Origin: Gemmatimonadales bacterium
GTDB lineage: Bacteria; Gemmatimonadota; Gemmatimonadetes; Gemmatimonadales; GWC2-71-9
Direction: 5' to 3'
NCBI GenBank assembly: GCA_036500345.1
Contig: DASYCE010000026.1
Coordinates: forward strand, 124,001 to 188,000
Length of the DNA stretch: 64,000 nt
Positions 36,507-46,180 of this stretch are shown here, one piece after another. Each line of letters opens with the position of its first letter. Position 1 is the stretch's first letter. Below the pieces are notes generated by a model that saw only the letters and a program-made list of their open reading frames with translations, was not told the DNA's origin and did no database searches. The translations under genes and the position numbers were made by a program.

Positions 36507-37804
36507 GGATCCTCGGTGGCAAAGGGGTCGGCGATTTCGTCGCGGAACAGATCAGAAAGGCGCTCCCGCGGACGCACCACTGCCCAGCGTCCGGCATCGA
36601 CCAGCACCTCGGCGGCGCGCGCGCGGGAGTTGTAGTTGGAGCTCATCGCAAAACCGTACGCACCCGCGGCGAGCACCGCGAGAAGATCGCCCTGGGCCAC
36701 GGGAGCCATTGGTCGTTCGAGGGCGAGGAAGTCGCCGGTCTCGCAGACCGGCCCAACGACATCGAGCTTGATCGGCGCCGCACCCGATGGAACCACCGGG
36801 ACGATCTCGTGCCACGCCTTGTAGAGCGACGGCCGCACCAGATCGTTCATCCCCGAATCCACGACCGCGATTTCGCGGCCGCCCGAGTGCTTGCAGTAGA
36901 GGACGCGCGTGAGCATCACTCCGGCGCTTCCGACCAGGAACCGACCGGGCTCGATCTGGATGGTGCAGCCACTCTGCGTCATCATCGTGCGGAGCGGTTC
37001 GATCCAGTCGATAGGATCAAGCGGGATTTCATCCTGATAGCGAATGCCGATTCCGCCACCGAGGTCGAGCACGTCGGGCGCGTGCCCGGCGCGGCGGGCC
37101 ACGTCGAGCAACGCAAGAAGGCGCTCCATCCCCGCGGCGTACGGGTCGGCCTTGAGCAACTGCGATCCGATATGCATCGCGACGGCGCCAAGGCGAATCC
37201 GCGACGTATTGTCCAGCACGCGCAGCACGTCGGCAAACTGGTCGACAGGAATCCCGAACTTGAGCCCGCCCTTCCCCGTCGTGATGTACGGATGCGTTTC
37301 GGCGGTGACGTCGGGATTGATGCGAACGCCGATGGTGACATCGCAATCGTGCATGTCGACCAGGAGCGCGATCCGCTCGAGTTCGGCGAGTGACTCCACG
37401 TTGATGTGACCGACACCCGCGGCCATCGCGGCGAGGAGCTCTTCATCGGATTTCCCCACGCCGCTGAAGATGATCCGCGACGGATCGAACCCGGCAGCGA
37501 TCGCGCGAAGCAATTCACCGCCAGAGACGATGTCGGCGCCGGCGCCGAGGGTCGCGAAGATCCGCAGGATTGCGAGATTGGAATTCGCCTTGACGGCGTA
37601 GCAGATCCGATGCGGAATCTCGCCGAAGACGTCATCGAGACGTGCGAACTGCCGGCGGATCGTCGCCGCGTCGTACACAAACGCAGGCGTGCCAACCGAC
37701 TCGGCGATGGCGGGCAGCGGAATCCCGCTCATAGCGAGCGCGCCGTCGCTTCCCGGAGCGAGGCCGGCGTCGCTCAGGCGCGAGTCTAGTACGCCCGCGC
37801 CCAC
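36503..37804 (-). CDS. lysA: Diaminopimelate decarboxylase
   Basis: PLP enzyme for the last lysine step. The barrel has [13 protein letters not shown], the PLP Lys in [62 protein letters not shown] and [12 protein letters not shown]; the C-terminal domain has [12 protein letters not shown] with the conserved Cys of the partner active site. The GTG at 37804 is chosen because the segment ending [15 protein letters not shown] aligns with the usual DapDC N-terminus and overlaps proS by 19 bases; the ATG at 37732 would drop 24 residues. Meso-DAP use also matters for peptidoglycan. Confidence 0.92.
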   Translation of the reverse strand: MGAGVLDSRLSDAGLAPGSDGALAMSGIPLPAIAESVGTPAFVYDAATIRRQFARLDDVFGEIPHRICYAVKANSNLAILRIFATLGAGADIVSGGELLRAIAAGFDPSRIIFSGVGKSDEELLAAMAAGVGHINVESLAELERIALLVDMHDCDVTIGVRINPDVTAETHPYITTGKGGLKFGIPVDQFADVLRVLDNTSRIRLGAVAMHIGSQLLKADPYAAGMERLLALLDVARRAGHAPDVLDLGGGIGIRYQDEIPLDPIDWIEPLRTMMTQSGCTIQIEPGRFLVGSAGVMLTRVLYCKHSGGREIAVVDSGMNDLVRPSLYKAWHEIVPVVPSGAAPIKLDVVGPVCETGDFLALERPMAPVAQGDLLAVLAAGAYGFAMSSNYNSRARAAEVLVDAGRWAVVRPRERLSDLFRDEIADPFATEDP

Positions 37805-39231
37805 ACCGCCTCAACGGTCGCTGGCCGGCCGGTCCAGATGCACTTCTCGGGCGCCGGATTGCTGCGGAACTCTTCCATCGGGAGGCAGCGGATCGTGGCC
37901 TTCGTCTGCTCCTTGATCTCTGCTTCGACCGCCGGATCGCCACACCAGCCGGCGTAGACGAAGCCGCCGTTCCCTTCGATGAAGTCGATGAATTCCTGCT
38001 TCGACCTGGGGTTGCGGAGCGTCGCCGCTTCCTGTCGCGCTTTGGCCGCATCGAAGAGCGTCTGCTGCATCGTCGTCATTTCCTGATGAATCCGTGCGGC
38101 GATCCCGGCAAGCGGCACCGCTTCCTTGCCGCCGAGCCGACGCGCGAGCATCGCACTCTGGTTGGCGAGGTCGCGGGGCCCAAGCTCGAGGCGGAATGGG
38201 GCGCCGCGCGCTTCCCATTCGTAGTACTTGGCGCCGGGCTTCATGTCGCGCAGGTCGGACGTTGCGCGAACGCCCGCAGCGCGCAGCTCCTTGACCAGAT
38301 TCTCCGCGGCTGCAGAGGTCTGGCTCTTCTCCTCATCCGATTTCCAGATCGGGATGACGACCACCTGCCACTGCGCCAGGCGCGGCGGACAGACGAGCCC
38401 CTTGTCGTCGCTGTGCGTCATGATCAGGCCGCCGACCATGCGGGTCGAGACACCCCACGACGTGCTCCAGACATGGTCGAGCCCGCCATCGGCGGTCTGG
38501 AACTGCACGTCGAACGCCTTGGCGAAGTTCTGTCCAAGGTTGTGCGACGTCCCCGCCTGCAGCGCCTTGTTGTCCTGCATCAGCGCTTCGCATGAATAGG
38601 TGCGCAGCGCACCGGCAAATCGCTCCGACGCCGTCTTCGGACCGGTGATCACCGGCATGGCCATCCACTCTTCCATGAAACGGCGATAGATGCCGAGGAT
38701 CAGCAGCGTCTCCGCTTCGGCTTCGGCTTCCGTGGCGTGCGCGGTGTGCCCTTCCTGCCAGAGGAATTCGGTGGTGCGCAGGAAGAGGCGGGTCCGAAGC
38801 TCCCAGCGGACGACGTTCGCCCACTGATTGATCAGGAGCGGGAGATCGCGCCACGACTGGATCCACTTGCCGTACATCGCATAGATGATCGTCTCCGAGG
38901 TCGGGCGGACGACGAGCGGTTCTTCGAGCTCCTTGCCGCCGCCATGCGTCACGACCGCGGTCTCCGGCGCGAATCCCTCGACGTGCTGCGCTTCCTTGGC
39001 GAGGAACGATTGCGGGATGAAAAGCGGGAAGTAGGCGTTCTGGTGGCCGGTGTCCTTGAACATCCGGTCGAGCGCCGCCTGCATCTCCTCCCAGATCGCG
39101 TAGCCGTTGGGACGGATCACCATGCAGCCGCGCACCGGCGAATAGTCGGCGAGCTCCGCCTTCATGATCACTTCGTTGTACCAGGCGGAGAAGTCTTCTG
39201 CGCGCGTGGTGAGCGATTTCGAATCAGCCAT
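37786..39231 (-). CDS. proS: Prolyl-tRNA synthetase (eukaryote/archaeal-like, short form)
   Basis: 481 residues without the bacterial editing insertion, so of the ProS type 3 form. Class II motifs: [16 protein letters not shown] (motif 1), [24 protein letters not shown] (motif 2), [12 protein letters not shown] region (motif 3 area). The anticodon-binding domain VVVIPIW... and a zinc-type C-terminal domain with GWCGDP and [11 protein letters not shown] end in an AY tail, typical of this form. Overlaps hisS by eight bases and lysA by 19. Confidence 0.95.
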   Translation of the reverse strand: MADSKSLTTRAEDFSAWYNEVIMKAELADYSPVRGCMVIRPNGYAIWEEMQAALDRMFKDTGHQNAYFPLFIPQSFLAKEAQHVEGFAPETAVVTHGGGKELEEPLVVRPTSETIIYAMYGKWIQSWRDLPLLINQWANVVRWELRTRLFLRTTEFLWQEGHTAHATEAEAEAETLLILGIYRRFMEEWMAMPVITGPKTASERFAGALRTYSCEALMQDNKALQAGTSHNLGQNFAKAFDVQFQTADGGLDHVWSTSWGVSTRMVGGLIMTHSDDKGLVCPPRLAQWQVVVIPIWKSDEEKSQTSAAAENLVKELRAAGVRATSDLRDMKPGAKYYEWEARGAPFRLELGPRDLANQSAMLARRLGGKEAVPLAGIAARIHQEMTTMQQTLFDAAKARQEAATLRNPRSKQEFIDFIEGNGGFVYAGWCGDPAVEAEIKEQTKATIRCLPMEEFRSNPAPEKCIWTGRPATVEAVWARAY

Positions 39232-40498
39232 GATTTATCGGAGAGTGAGAGACGAGGGACGACACACGGGCAACGATCTCACTGCGCGACACGCTTTCCT
39301 GTGTCTTTGTCTTGAGATCCTTGATCTGCGCTTCATTGCGGGCCCGATCGTCAGGCCCGATCACGACGGCGACGCGCGCACCGCGTGTATTGGCGAGGGT
39401 GAGCTGCTTGCCGACCGCGGCGTTGGTGAAGGCATACTCGACGCGAATACCTGCGTCGCGGAGGAGGTGCGCGACGCGCAGCACCTCGGCGACGTCATCG
39501 GGCGTCACGCTCGCGACGAAGACCTCGATCGACGACGGCGCGGCGGGATGGAGTCCGCGATCCTTCAGAAGCTCGCCGAGCACGACGTCGCCCATCCCGA
39601 AGCCGACGGCTGGGAGATCCGAGCCGCCGAGGGAGGCGAGCAGATTGTCATAGCGTCCGCCGCCGCAGATCGCGCGCAGTTCGCCCTTGGCATCGAATAG
39701 TTCGAAGACGGTGCCGGTGTAATACGCGAGGCCTCGGACGATGGTCATGTCGACATCTAGCCAGTCGCCTAGCCCCAGGTCCTCGACGCCCCGAATGGTT
39801 CGCCCGAGATGGGAGTCAGTCGGAATTGCCCCAGTGAACGGGCCAACGAGGCTCAAGACTGACGCCATTAACGGCGGCGTGAGTTCGTCCGCCAGCATCG
39901 CCTCCGCACCGGCTCGGTCCTTCCCAAGTCGGTCGAAAGCACGCAGAATCGCAGGCGTCGCCTCCGGAATCTTGGTCACTGCTTCAATTGCGCTGACTAC
40001 CGTGCGTCGATCGCTGATCTTCACCCGCACATCCGCCGGCCCGAGCCCGAACGCTCGCATCATGTCGATCGCCAGCGCGATGATCTCCGCATCGGCAAGC
40101 GGCCCCGCCTCCCCCAGAAGGTCGCAGTTGAGCTGGAAGTGCTCGCGCAGCCTGCCCCGCTGTTGCCGCTCGTAGCGGAAGAGCTGGGGGATCGAGAACC
40201 ATCTGATCGGCTTCTTGAGGCCGTTGGCCCGGGCACCGACCATCCGGGCCAGCGTCGGGGTCATCTCGGGGCGGAGCGCGACCTCCCGGTCTCCCTTGTC
40301 GGTGAAGTTGTACAGCTGGCCCACGATCTCGTCGCCGCTCTTGGTGGTGTAGAGGTCGAGCGGCTCGAGGGGGGGGCCGTCGTACTCCTCGAAGCCATAC
40401 CGGGACGCCACTTCGCGCCAGACGCGGAAGATGTGCGCCCTGAGCGCGAACTCCTCGGGAAAGAAGTCGCGAAAACCCGGTAAACCCTTGGAAATCAT
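39224..40498 (-). CDS. hisS: Histidyl-tRNA synthetase
   Basis: 424 residues. [14 protein letters not shown] and the class II motifs are clear: [14 protein letters not shown], motif 2 [21 protein letters not shown], the HisA-type [15 protein letters not shown] and [11 protein letters not shown]. The C-terminal anticodon domain follows from about residue 325. First gene of the hisS-proS-lysA-guaA run; its ATG at 40498 lies about 130 bases from the divergent padR gene. Confidence 0.96.
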   Translation of the reverse strand: MISKGLPGFRDFFPEEFALRAHIFRVWREVASRYGFEEYDGPPLEPLDLYTTKSGDEIVGQLYNFTDKGDREVALRPEMTPTLARMVGARANGLKKPIRWFSIPQLFRYERQQRGRLREHFQLNCDLLGEAGPLADAEIIALAIDMMRAFGLGPADVRVKISDRRTVVSAIEAVTKIPEATPAILRAFDRLGKDRAGAEAMLADELTPPLMASVLSLVGPFTGAIPTDSHLGRTIRGVEDLGLGDWLDVDMTIVRGLAYYTGTVFELFDAKGELRAICGGGRYDNLLASLGGSDLPAVGFGMGDVVLGELLKDRGLHPAAPSSIEVFVASVTPDDVAEVLRVAHLLRDAGIRVEYAFTNAAVGKQLTLANTRGARVAVVIGPDDRARNEAQIKDLKTKTQESVSRSEIVARVSSLVSHSPINHG

Positions 40499-40566
40499 CG
40501 CCCAAGATACATGGCGGAGGGGGGGTCGGCGAAGGGTTTACGGCGTTCCCGCAACCATTTGAAGGG

Positions 40567-40605
40567 TGTAGACGTCTTACATCCTTAGGCTGTAGACTGT
40601 CTACA
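40567..40605 (+). promoter_or_regulatory. Paired PadR-type operator
   Basis: TGTAGACTGTCTACA (40591-40605) is a perfect palindrome about one central base. TGTAGACGTCTTACA (40567-40581) is an imperfect second copy. Centres are 24 bases apart. The pair lies 20 bases upstream of the padR start. PadR repressors typically bind TGTA/TACA-containing dyads in their own promoters, so autoregulation of the padR-permease operon is likely. Confidence 0.65.
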
Positions 40606-40625
40606 TCCTCCGCCAGGAGATTCCG

Positions 40626-40991
40626 GTGCCCCGCAAGCCGCGCCCTTCCGATTCCCGGATCGAAGTGCTCCAGGGAACGCTCGACCTGATCATCCTGCAG
40701 GCACTCCGCTGGGGGCCGGCACACGGCTACCGGCTGTTGCAGTTGATCCGCTCCACCACCGACGGCGTCCTCCAGGTCGACACCGGGTCGCTCTACCCCG
40801 CCCTCCATCGCCTCGCGCGGCAACGGTGGGTGAGTGCCGCGTGGGAGACGTCGGAAAACGGCCAGCGGGTGCGCGTGTACCGGCTCACCCCGTCGGGCAC
40901 CCGCCAGCTCGCGATCGAACGGTCGCGCTGGGAGCAGCTGGGCCGGGCGATCGCCGGAATGTTTGCAGCGCCGGTCAAGGAGGACGCGTGA
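40626..40991 (+). CDS. PadR-family transcriptional repressor
   Basis: 121 residues, a PadR winged-helix protein: EVLQGTLDLIILQALRWGPAHGYRLLQLI, LQVDTGSLYPALHRLARQRWV and RVRVYRLTPSGTRQL form the recognition helix and wing. GTG start with an AGGAG upstream (ccAGGAGattccgGTG). Its stop overlaps the permease GTG (GTGA). The two genes form the well-known PadR plus MacB/FtsX permease pair of Acidobacteria and Gemmatimonadota. The inducer is unknown. Confidence 0.92.
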   Translation: MPRKPRPSDSRIEVLQGTLDLIILQALRWGPAHGYRLLQLIRSTTDGVLQVDTGSLYPALHRLARQRWVSAAWETSENGQRVRVYRLTPSGTRQLAIERSRWEQLGRAIAGMFAAPVKEDA

Positions 40992-43648
40992 ACCGCCCAC
41001 ACGATCGCGATGACGAACTCGACGCCGAACTCGCCAGTCATCTGGAGATGGCGAAGCGCGACCGGCTCGCCGCAGGCGAATCCGCCGATGACGCGAAACA
41101 CAACTCCCGCCGCGAGTTCGGCAACCTGGCCCACGTGAAGGAAGTCACGCGCGACGGATGGGCCGGCGCCACGTGGGAGCGGATCATGCAGGATCTCCGG
41201 TTCGCCTTCCGCTCGCTCCGCCGGGTGCCGCTCTTCGCCGCGGTCGCGATTGCGACGATGGCCCTCGGCATCGGCGCCAACACCGCGATCTTCTCGGTGA
41301 TCGATGGCGTGGTGCTCCGCCCGTTGCCATACCCGCATCCGGAGCGACTGATCTACATCACCAGCCGCTTCCCGGCGATGAATCTCGATCATTTCCCGAT
41401 CGATCTCGGCGAGTATCTCGATCTCAGCGAACGGAACCACTCCTTCGCATCGCTCTCGGCGTACACCCTCGGCGCCGTGAACGTTGGTGGTACCGCGCAT
41501 CCGACCCGCGTGGTGTCGGCAGCGATGGTCGGAGATCTCTTTCACGCCCTTGGCGTGGCACCTGCGATCGGTCGAGGATTCACCGAGGCAGATTCGCACC
41601 CGCAGGCGCCGCCGGTGGCGGTGCTATCGTACGAAGTGTGGCAGTCGGTCTATGGCGGAGATCGTGGCCTTGTGGGGCACAGCATCGACATCGACGGCGT
41701 GACCACCACCGTAGTCGGGATCATGCCGAAGGCGTTCGACTTCCGCGACCAGGGGATCCGCATCTGGCAGCCGTTCACCTACGACCCGGCGCAGCGCGAT
41801 CAGTTCCGCGGCGGCCATTTCCTCTATCTCCTGGGCCGGCTCAAGCCGACAGTGACGCTGGCGACCGCTCGAGTCGAGCTTCAGTCACTACTGGCGCGGT
41901 GGGCAGCCGACGACGGCGTCCCCGCCACCGTGGCGCCCAATCAGCGCCGCCTGCACACGCCAACTCCGCAACATGCGTTGCGCTATGACGACCTGCAGGC
42001 CGACATGGTGGGAAGCGCCGGTCCGGCGCTCTGGATCCTGCAGGGCGCGGTCGGGCTGGTGCTCCTGATTGCCTGCGCCAACATGGCGAACCTGCTTCTT
42101 GTTCGTGCCGAGTCACGGCGCAAGGAGTTGATGGTACGTGCAGCGCTCGGCGCGGGACGATGGAGACTGGTTCGGCAGTTCGTCGCCGAAAGCGTCATCC
42201 TTTCGCTTGCCGGCGGCCTCGTCGGCGTGGTGGTCGCGCAGTGGGGGCTGCACGCGCTCCTGGCAGCCAACGGCGGCAGCATCCCGCGCGCAACGAGTGT
42301 GCACATCAATCTCGCGGTCCTGGGGTTCACGGTGGTGCTGGCGGTGGGAACGGGGCTGGTCTTCGGGTCAGTGCCGCTGCTGCAGGTGCGCCGCGAATCG
42401 GTAAGCGGCGCGCTGCGCAACAGCGAGTCGCGCACCACCGCCGGAACGGCACGGCACCGGGTGCGCAACGCGCTGGTCGTCGCCGAGATGGCGCTCGCCG
42501 TCATGCTGGTCATCGGCGCGGGGCTCGCGATCCGGTCGTTCTGGAAGCTGATGCAGGTCGATTCCGGCTTTGATCGGAGCAACCTGACCACCTTCAACCT
42601 GGTCCTCCCCGCGCAGCAGTATGCCGACAGCAACCGGCGCATCGCGCTCTTCGAGAGCGTGATCAGCCGGATCAAGGCGATCCCCGGAGTGAAAGACGTG
42701 GCGGCGATGAGCGGGCTCCCGCCGCAGCGACCGATCAACGCCAACGACACCAAGTTCATCGGGCTTCCGACTGGTCCGAACATCCCGATGCAGAATGTCG
42801 ACTACTGGCAGTTCGTCACACCGGGGTACCTCGGCACGATGAAGATCCCTGTCGTCCAGGGTCGGGGATTCGAGCCGGGAGACGGCCCGATGCAGCCGCC
42901 CGTCGTCCTGGTGAATGAGGCGCTCGCCAAGCGCTTCTTCCCGGGACAGAGCGCGATCGGCCGGCAGGTGCAGCCCGGTGGGTCGCCGGCGGTGTTCACC
43001 ATCGTCGGCGTGGTGAAGGATGTGAAACAGCAGGGGCTCGATGCGAGCGTCGGTACCGAGCTATACATCGACTATGACCAGACGCCGCTGGATATGGGAT
43101 TCACTCCCCGCAACATGAATCTCGTGGTGCGGTCGACTCAATCGACGGCAGCGCTTGCGGCGCCGATTCGAAGCGTGCTCGCGGACGTCGATCCGGAGCT
43201 TCCGATCTCGAGCTTCCGCAGCATGGACGACGTCTTCGCCGCGGCGACGAGCCGGCCGCACTTCCTCGCGCAGCTGCTCAGCGGCTTCGGTGCCATTGCG
43301 CTGCTCCTCGCCGCGATCGGGACGTATGGCGTGCTGTCGTATTCCGTCTCCGAGCGCCGTCGCGAGCTGGCAATCCGCATGGCACTTGGCGCCGCGAAGA
43401 GCGGCGTGCTGTCGATCGTGTTGCGGCGCGGGATGACGCTGGCTGCGGCGGGTGTGGGCGCCGGGCTCGTCGGCGCACTGATCGTGACGCGACTCGTCCG
43501 GGCGATTCTCTTCGATGTCTCTGCGACCGACACCGTCACGTTCGTCGTGGTGGGACTCTTCATGGCGGCGGTGGCGCTGGTGGCGTGCCTCATTCCGGCG
43601 TGGAATGCGACACGAGTCGATCCGATCACCGCGCTGCGGACCGAATGA
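40988..43648 (+). CDS. Orphan MacB/FtsX-type ABC permease (ADOP family)
   Basis: 886 residues. A short N-terminal 'permease prefix' (DDELDAELASHLEMAKRDRLAAG) precedes two copies of the MacB periplasmic core plus FtsX domain, each starting with a membrane helix (FAAVAIATMALGIGANTAIF; later NALVVAEMALAVMLVIGAGL). FtsX loops ANMANLLLVRAESRRKELMVRAALGAGR and RRRELAIRMALGA are diagnostic. No ATPase gene is adjacent, as usual for these duplicated orphan permeases. Ends ATRVDPITALRTE, the family's normal end. Presumed role is envelope export or mechanotransmission controlled by the PadR; the substrate cannot be named. Confidence 0.92.
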   Translation: MNRPHDRDDELDAELASHLEMAKRDRLAAGESADDAKHNSRREFGNLAHVKEVTRDGWAGATWERIMQDLRFAFRSLRRVPLFAAVAIATMALGIGANTAIFSVIDGVVLRPLPYPHPERLIYITSRFPAMNLDHFPIDLGEYLDLSERNHSFASLSAYTLGAVNVGGTAHPTRVVSAAMVGDLFHALGVAPAIGRGFTEADSHPQAPPVAVLSYEVWQSVYGGDRGLVGHSIDIDGVTTTVVGIMPKAFDFRDQGIRIWQPFTYDPAQRDQFRGGHFLYLLGRLKPTVTLATARVELQSLLARWAADDGVPATVAPNQRRLHTPTPQHALRYDDLQADMVGSAGPALWILQGAVGLVLLIACANMANLLLVRAESRRKELMVRAALGAGRWRLVRQFVAESVILSLAGGLVGVVVAQWGLHALLAANGGSIPRATSVHINLAVLGFTVVLAVGTGLVFGSVPLLQVRRESVSGALRNSESRTTAGTARHRVRNALVVAEMALAVMLVIGAGLAIRSFWKLMQVDSGFDRSNLTTFNLVLPAQQYADSNRRIALFESVISRIKAIPGVKDVAAMSGLPPQRPINANDTKFIGLPTGPNIPMQNVDYWQFVTPGYLGTMKIPVVQGRGFEPGDGPMQPPVVLVNEALAKRFFPGQSAIGRQVQPGGSPAVFTIVGVVKDVKQQGLDASVGTELYIDYDQTPLDMGFTPRNMNLVVRSTQSTAALAAPIRSVLADVDPELPISSFRSMDDVFAAATSRPHFLAQLLSGFGAIALLLAAIGTYGVLSYSVSERRRELAIRMALGAAKSGVLSIVLRRGMTLAAAGVGAGLVGALIVTRLVRAILFDVSATDTVTFVVVGLFMAAVALVACLIPAWNATRVDPITALRTE

Positions 43649-43695
43649 GATAGCGGGGTACCCGCGAACTGGCACGCCGCACCGGAGCGCACCGT

Positions 43696-43742
43696 GTGAC
43701 GATGTCGTGACACGGATGCGCTCCCGTGACGCCGTCGTGGTG
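43696..43742 (+). promoter_or_regulatory. GTGAC direct repeats upstream of the kinase gene
   Basis: GTGACGATGTCGTGACA (43696-43712) contains two GTGAC half-sites 11 bases apart. A related copy, GTGACGCCGTCGTGGTG, begins 30 bases downstream at 43726. Nearly the same 17-mer recurs after the kinase gene at 44727. Direct repeats one helical turn apart are typical of response-regulator sites; no regulator is identified. Confidence 0.35.
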
Positions 43743-43758
43743 CGATACCTTGTAACAC

Positions 43759-44706
43759 GTGACCGCATCGCCGGGCTCTCCAGACCCGAACGCCAGCAAG
43801 CCGCGCGCGCCAGAATCGCTCTCGGGGCGCACCATTGACGACCGATTCCATCTCGCCGAAGAGATCGGCGAAGGCGGAATGGCGACGGTGTATCGCGCAC
43901 ATGACGCCGTATCCGGCGTCGATGTCGCCGTGAAGGTGCTCCACGCCGCGCTCGTTGCCGACGCCACGTCGATGGCGCGCCTGCGACAGGAGGCCGCCCT
44001 CGGCGCGCAACTCACCCACCCCAACCTCTGCAACATCATCAGCATCGGCGAGCGCGGCGACGTCGTCTACGTCGTGATGCCGCTCCTCACCGGTGAGGCG
44101 CTCTGCGATCGAGCATACCGGGCGGCGCAACTCGATCTCGCATCCACCGCGACGTTTGTTCGCGACATCAGTGCCGGTCTGCATGCCGCCCACGACCTGG
44201 GGATCGTCCATCGCGATCTCAAGCCCGAGAATGTGATGATCGTGGCGAACGGTGACGGGACCGAGCGCGCAGTTCTGCTCGATTTCGGACTCGCGACGGC
44301 GCGGCTGAGCAGCCCTGGCTGGCAGAAACTCACCCGGACGGGGATGGTGGTGGGCACGCCGGAGTTCATGAGCCCAGAGCAGATGCGCGGCAAGGCGCTC
44401 GATCAGCGGAGCGACATCTACTCGCTGGCGTTCATGACCTACGAGTTGCTGACCGGCCAGCTCCCTGTGGAGGCGCAGACGCTGCGCGAGATGGCGGTCG
44501 CGCGGATCAAGGGCGACTTGATTCCGATCCGGACTCGGCGTCCCGACCTCGCGTTCCCGAAAGCGGTGGAAACGGTGCTGGCGAAGGCGCTGGAGCCCGA
44601 TCCCGATGACCGGTACCAGACCGCGCCGCAGTTTGGGGAGGCGTTCTGGCGCGCGGCGAGGAGCCGAGCGGACGGTGGCGGGTTGTTCGGCTGGCTCCGG
44701 CGCTGA
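43759..44706 (+). CDS. Soluble Ser/Thr protein kinase, PknB-like
   Basis: 315 residues, a nearly bare Hanks-type kinase domain. IGEGGMATVYRA (Gly-loop), VAVKVL with Lys59, IVHRDLKPENVMI (catalytic loop), LLDFGLA (DFG), VGTPEFMSPEQMRG (activation segment end) and SDIYSLAFMTYELLTG are all intact, so it should be active. There is no transmembrane helix or PASTA domain; the tail GGGLFGWLRR is short. The GTG start at 43759 lacks a clear ribosome binding site. Targets unknown; the small charged protein just downstream is one candidate by position only. Confidence 0.9.
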   Translation: MTASPGSPDPNASKPRAPESLSGRTIDDRFHLAEEIGEGGMATVYRAHDAVSGVDVAVKVLHAALVADATSMARLRQEAALGAQLTHPNLCNIISIGERGDVVYVVMPLLTGEALCDRAYRAAQLDLASTATFVRDISAGLHAAHDLGIVHRDLKPENVMIVANGDGTERAVLLDFGLATARLSSPGWQKLTRTGMVVGTPEFMSPEQMRGKALDQRSDIYSLAFMTYELLTGQLPVEAQTLREMAVARIKGDLIPIRTRRPDLAFPKAVETVLAKALEPDPDDRYQTAPQFGEAFWRAARSRADGGGLFGWLRR

Positions 44707-44726
44707 GTTGCTCAATCGGAAACATC

Positions 44727-44743
44727 GTGACGGTGCCGTGACA
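44727..44743 (+). promoter_or_regulatory. Second GTGAC-N6-GTGAC element
   Basis: GTGACGGTGCCGTGACA matches the element at 43696 at 15 of 17 positions and again places two GTGAC words 11 bases apart. It lies 57 bases upstream of the small gene at 44800, with TTTATC at 44751 as a possible -10. Shared control of the kinase and the small protein is the inference. Confidence 0.35.
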
Positions 44744-44799
44744 GCGGCGATTTATCTCTGAACGAACCGGGTGATCACCACCAACATGGATGGACTCTC

Positions 44800-45015
44800 A
44801 TGGCCGACGAAGAAGAACAGCTGCGGATCGTCCTGACTCCCGAGCAGCGCGAAATGGTGCGCCGGATGTCGGGACAGAACATCGACGCGATCGAACTCAA
44901 TCCGGAAGACACCAAGAAGGGTGGCGGCCCGCTGAAGTTCCTGTGGCGGTTGTCGAGCGCGTCCGGGATTCCGCGGCAGCGGTGGGGGATGGACGATGAG
45001 GAGGAGAAGAAGTAG
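44800..45015 (+). CDS. Small charged protein of unknown function
   Basis: 71 residues, acidic at both ends (MADEEEQ ... MDDEEEKK) with a middle stretch LTPEQREMVRRMSGQNIDAIEL and a basic GGPLKFLWRLSSASGIPRQRWG. No family recognised. The ATG is preceded by a GGA-rich stretch, and a candidate regulatory element lies upstream, so it is likely expressed. LTPEQREMVRRMSG looks like a short amphipathic helix. It could be a small regulator or ribosome-associated protein, but nothing here proves that. The 93 bases between it and the kinase hold only the repeat and a possible promoter. Confidence 0.6.
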   Translation: MADEEEQLRIVLTPEQREMVRRMSGQNIDAIELNPEDTKKGGGPLKFLWRLSSASGIPRQRWGMDDEEEKK

Positions 45016-45060
45016 GGCGGGGTCGACGCGTACTGATTGACAATTCTCCGGTGGCGGCGG

Positions 45061-46176
45061 ATGCTTGGTGAGCTTCTCACACCATGGCATCGACCGGAGT
45101 ACCGGATCCGAATCCTCAGCAGCATCTGGACTGCGTCGGTCCTCGGCCTCCTCGCCTGCCACACGGACGCAATCGTCAGTCCTCCGATCAGCACAACGAC
45201 ACCGCTCAATTCCGGCGCCCCGACGCGGCTCACGGTCAATCCTGACCAGGACTACTGGCCAGCATGGACGCAGGACGGTCGTGGCGTGCTGTATGCCTTT
45301 GTCGACCAACAGAACCCGGCGCATCGATGCCTCGGCCTGCTCCCTCCTGACGGAGGGACAAGGCTCTGGCAACTCTGCGACAATCGCGCGGTTCGTGCCG
45401 ACACCCTCTCGAGTTACACGGCCTTTGCGCTAGACAGCACCGGCAGGCTTCTCCTCGTGGAGGCCGTCAGTCCACCCGGCGCCTTTGCGTCGTTCCCGGT
45501 CGCGATTCGGCTCCAGCTCACCGACACAGCAACTCCGTACGTTCGCTCAACGCTTCTCACGCTGCCGGTCACCGTTGGACACACTGTCGTGACCTGGCTC
45601 AGTGACATCGCGTGGACCGGGCCGAACTCGTTCCTGGCGCTCGGTCAACAGTTCACCTCGCAGAGTTATCCATCTCCGTGCTCCGGACGGTTTGCGTGCA
45701 TTGACTCACTGTTTGGTGCGAACGGCATTGTCATCAAGGGTACGCTCGCCGGTTCGGGAGCAACGCTTGAACCGGTTGTCGGAACTGACAGTGCCACCGG
45801 ATACTCCGTCGTTGACGACGGTGCGTCGATCGCCTTCATCCGGGGAGCGGATGGCCGATTGTTCGAGGTCGCCCTCAGCGGCGGGCCGGTCGATTCGGTC
45901 GCGACAATACTCCCCGGGCACGCCACGTTGCTCGGACTGGCTTGCCGTAGCGACGTCTGTCTGGTAGCCGCCGGCAGTCAGCTGATGGAGGTGTCGCTCA
46001 CCGATGGGACTATCCATGTGGTAGCCGCGGCCGGGCTCATCGCGACGCCGATTCTGTCGCCGATTTCGCGTGATGTCGTGGCCCAGATCGGCGGCGCAGC
46101 GGGGCACATTGCTTCAAGCCACCATCTGGAGTGGTCCGATCTGTACCTCTACAAGGACGTGTTTCCGACGCCGTAG
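45061..46176 (+). CDS. Lipoprotein with TolB/beta-propeller-like repeats
   Basis: About 371 residues. The N-terminus carries a hydrophobic segment ending in the lipobox LLAC (SVLGLLACHTD), so it is predicted lipid-anchored. The mature part has WD40-like/TolB-type elements such as DQDYWPAWTQDGRGVLYAFVD, followed by strands of similar spacing, though only the first repeat is convincing. Cys pairs (RCLGLL ... LCDN; PCSGRFACIDS; ACRSDVCLV) suggest disulfides. Start uncertain: ATG 45061 or TTG 45037. Function unknown; it converges on folC with a four-base gap. Confidence 0.65.
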   Translation: MLGELLTPWHRPEYRIRILSSIWTASVLGLLACHTDAIVSPPISTTTPLNSGAPTRLTVNPDQDYWPAWTQDGRGVLYAFVDQQNPAHRCLGLLPPDGGTRLWQLCDNRAVRADTLSSYTAFALDSTGRLLLVEAVSPPGAFASFPVAIRLQLTDTATPYVRSTLLTLPVTVGHTVVTWLSDIAWTGPNSFLALGQQFTSQSYPSPCSGRFACIDSLFGANGIVIKGTLAGSGATLEPVVGTDSATGYSVVDDGASIAFIRGADGRLFEVALSGGPVDSVATILPGHATLLGLACRSDVCLVAAGSQLMEVSLTDGTIHVVAAAGLIATPILSPISRDVVAQIGGAAGHIASSHHLEWSDLYLYKDVFPTP

Positions 46177-46180
46177 AGTC

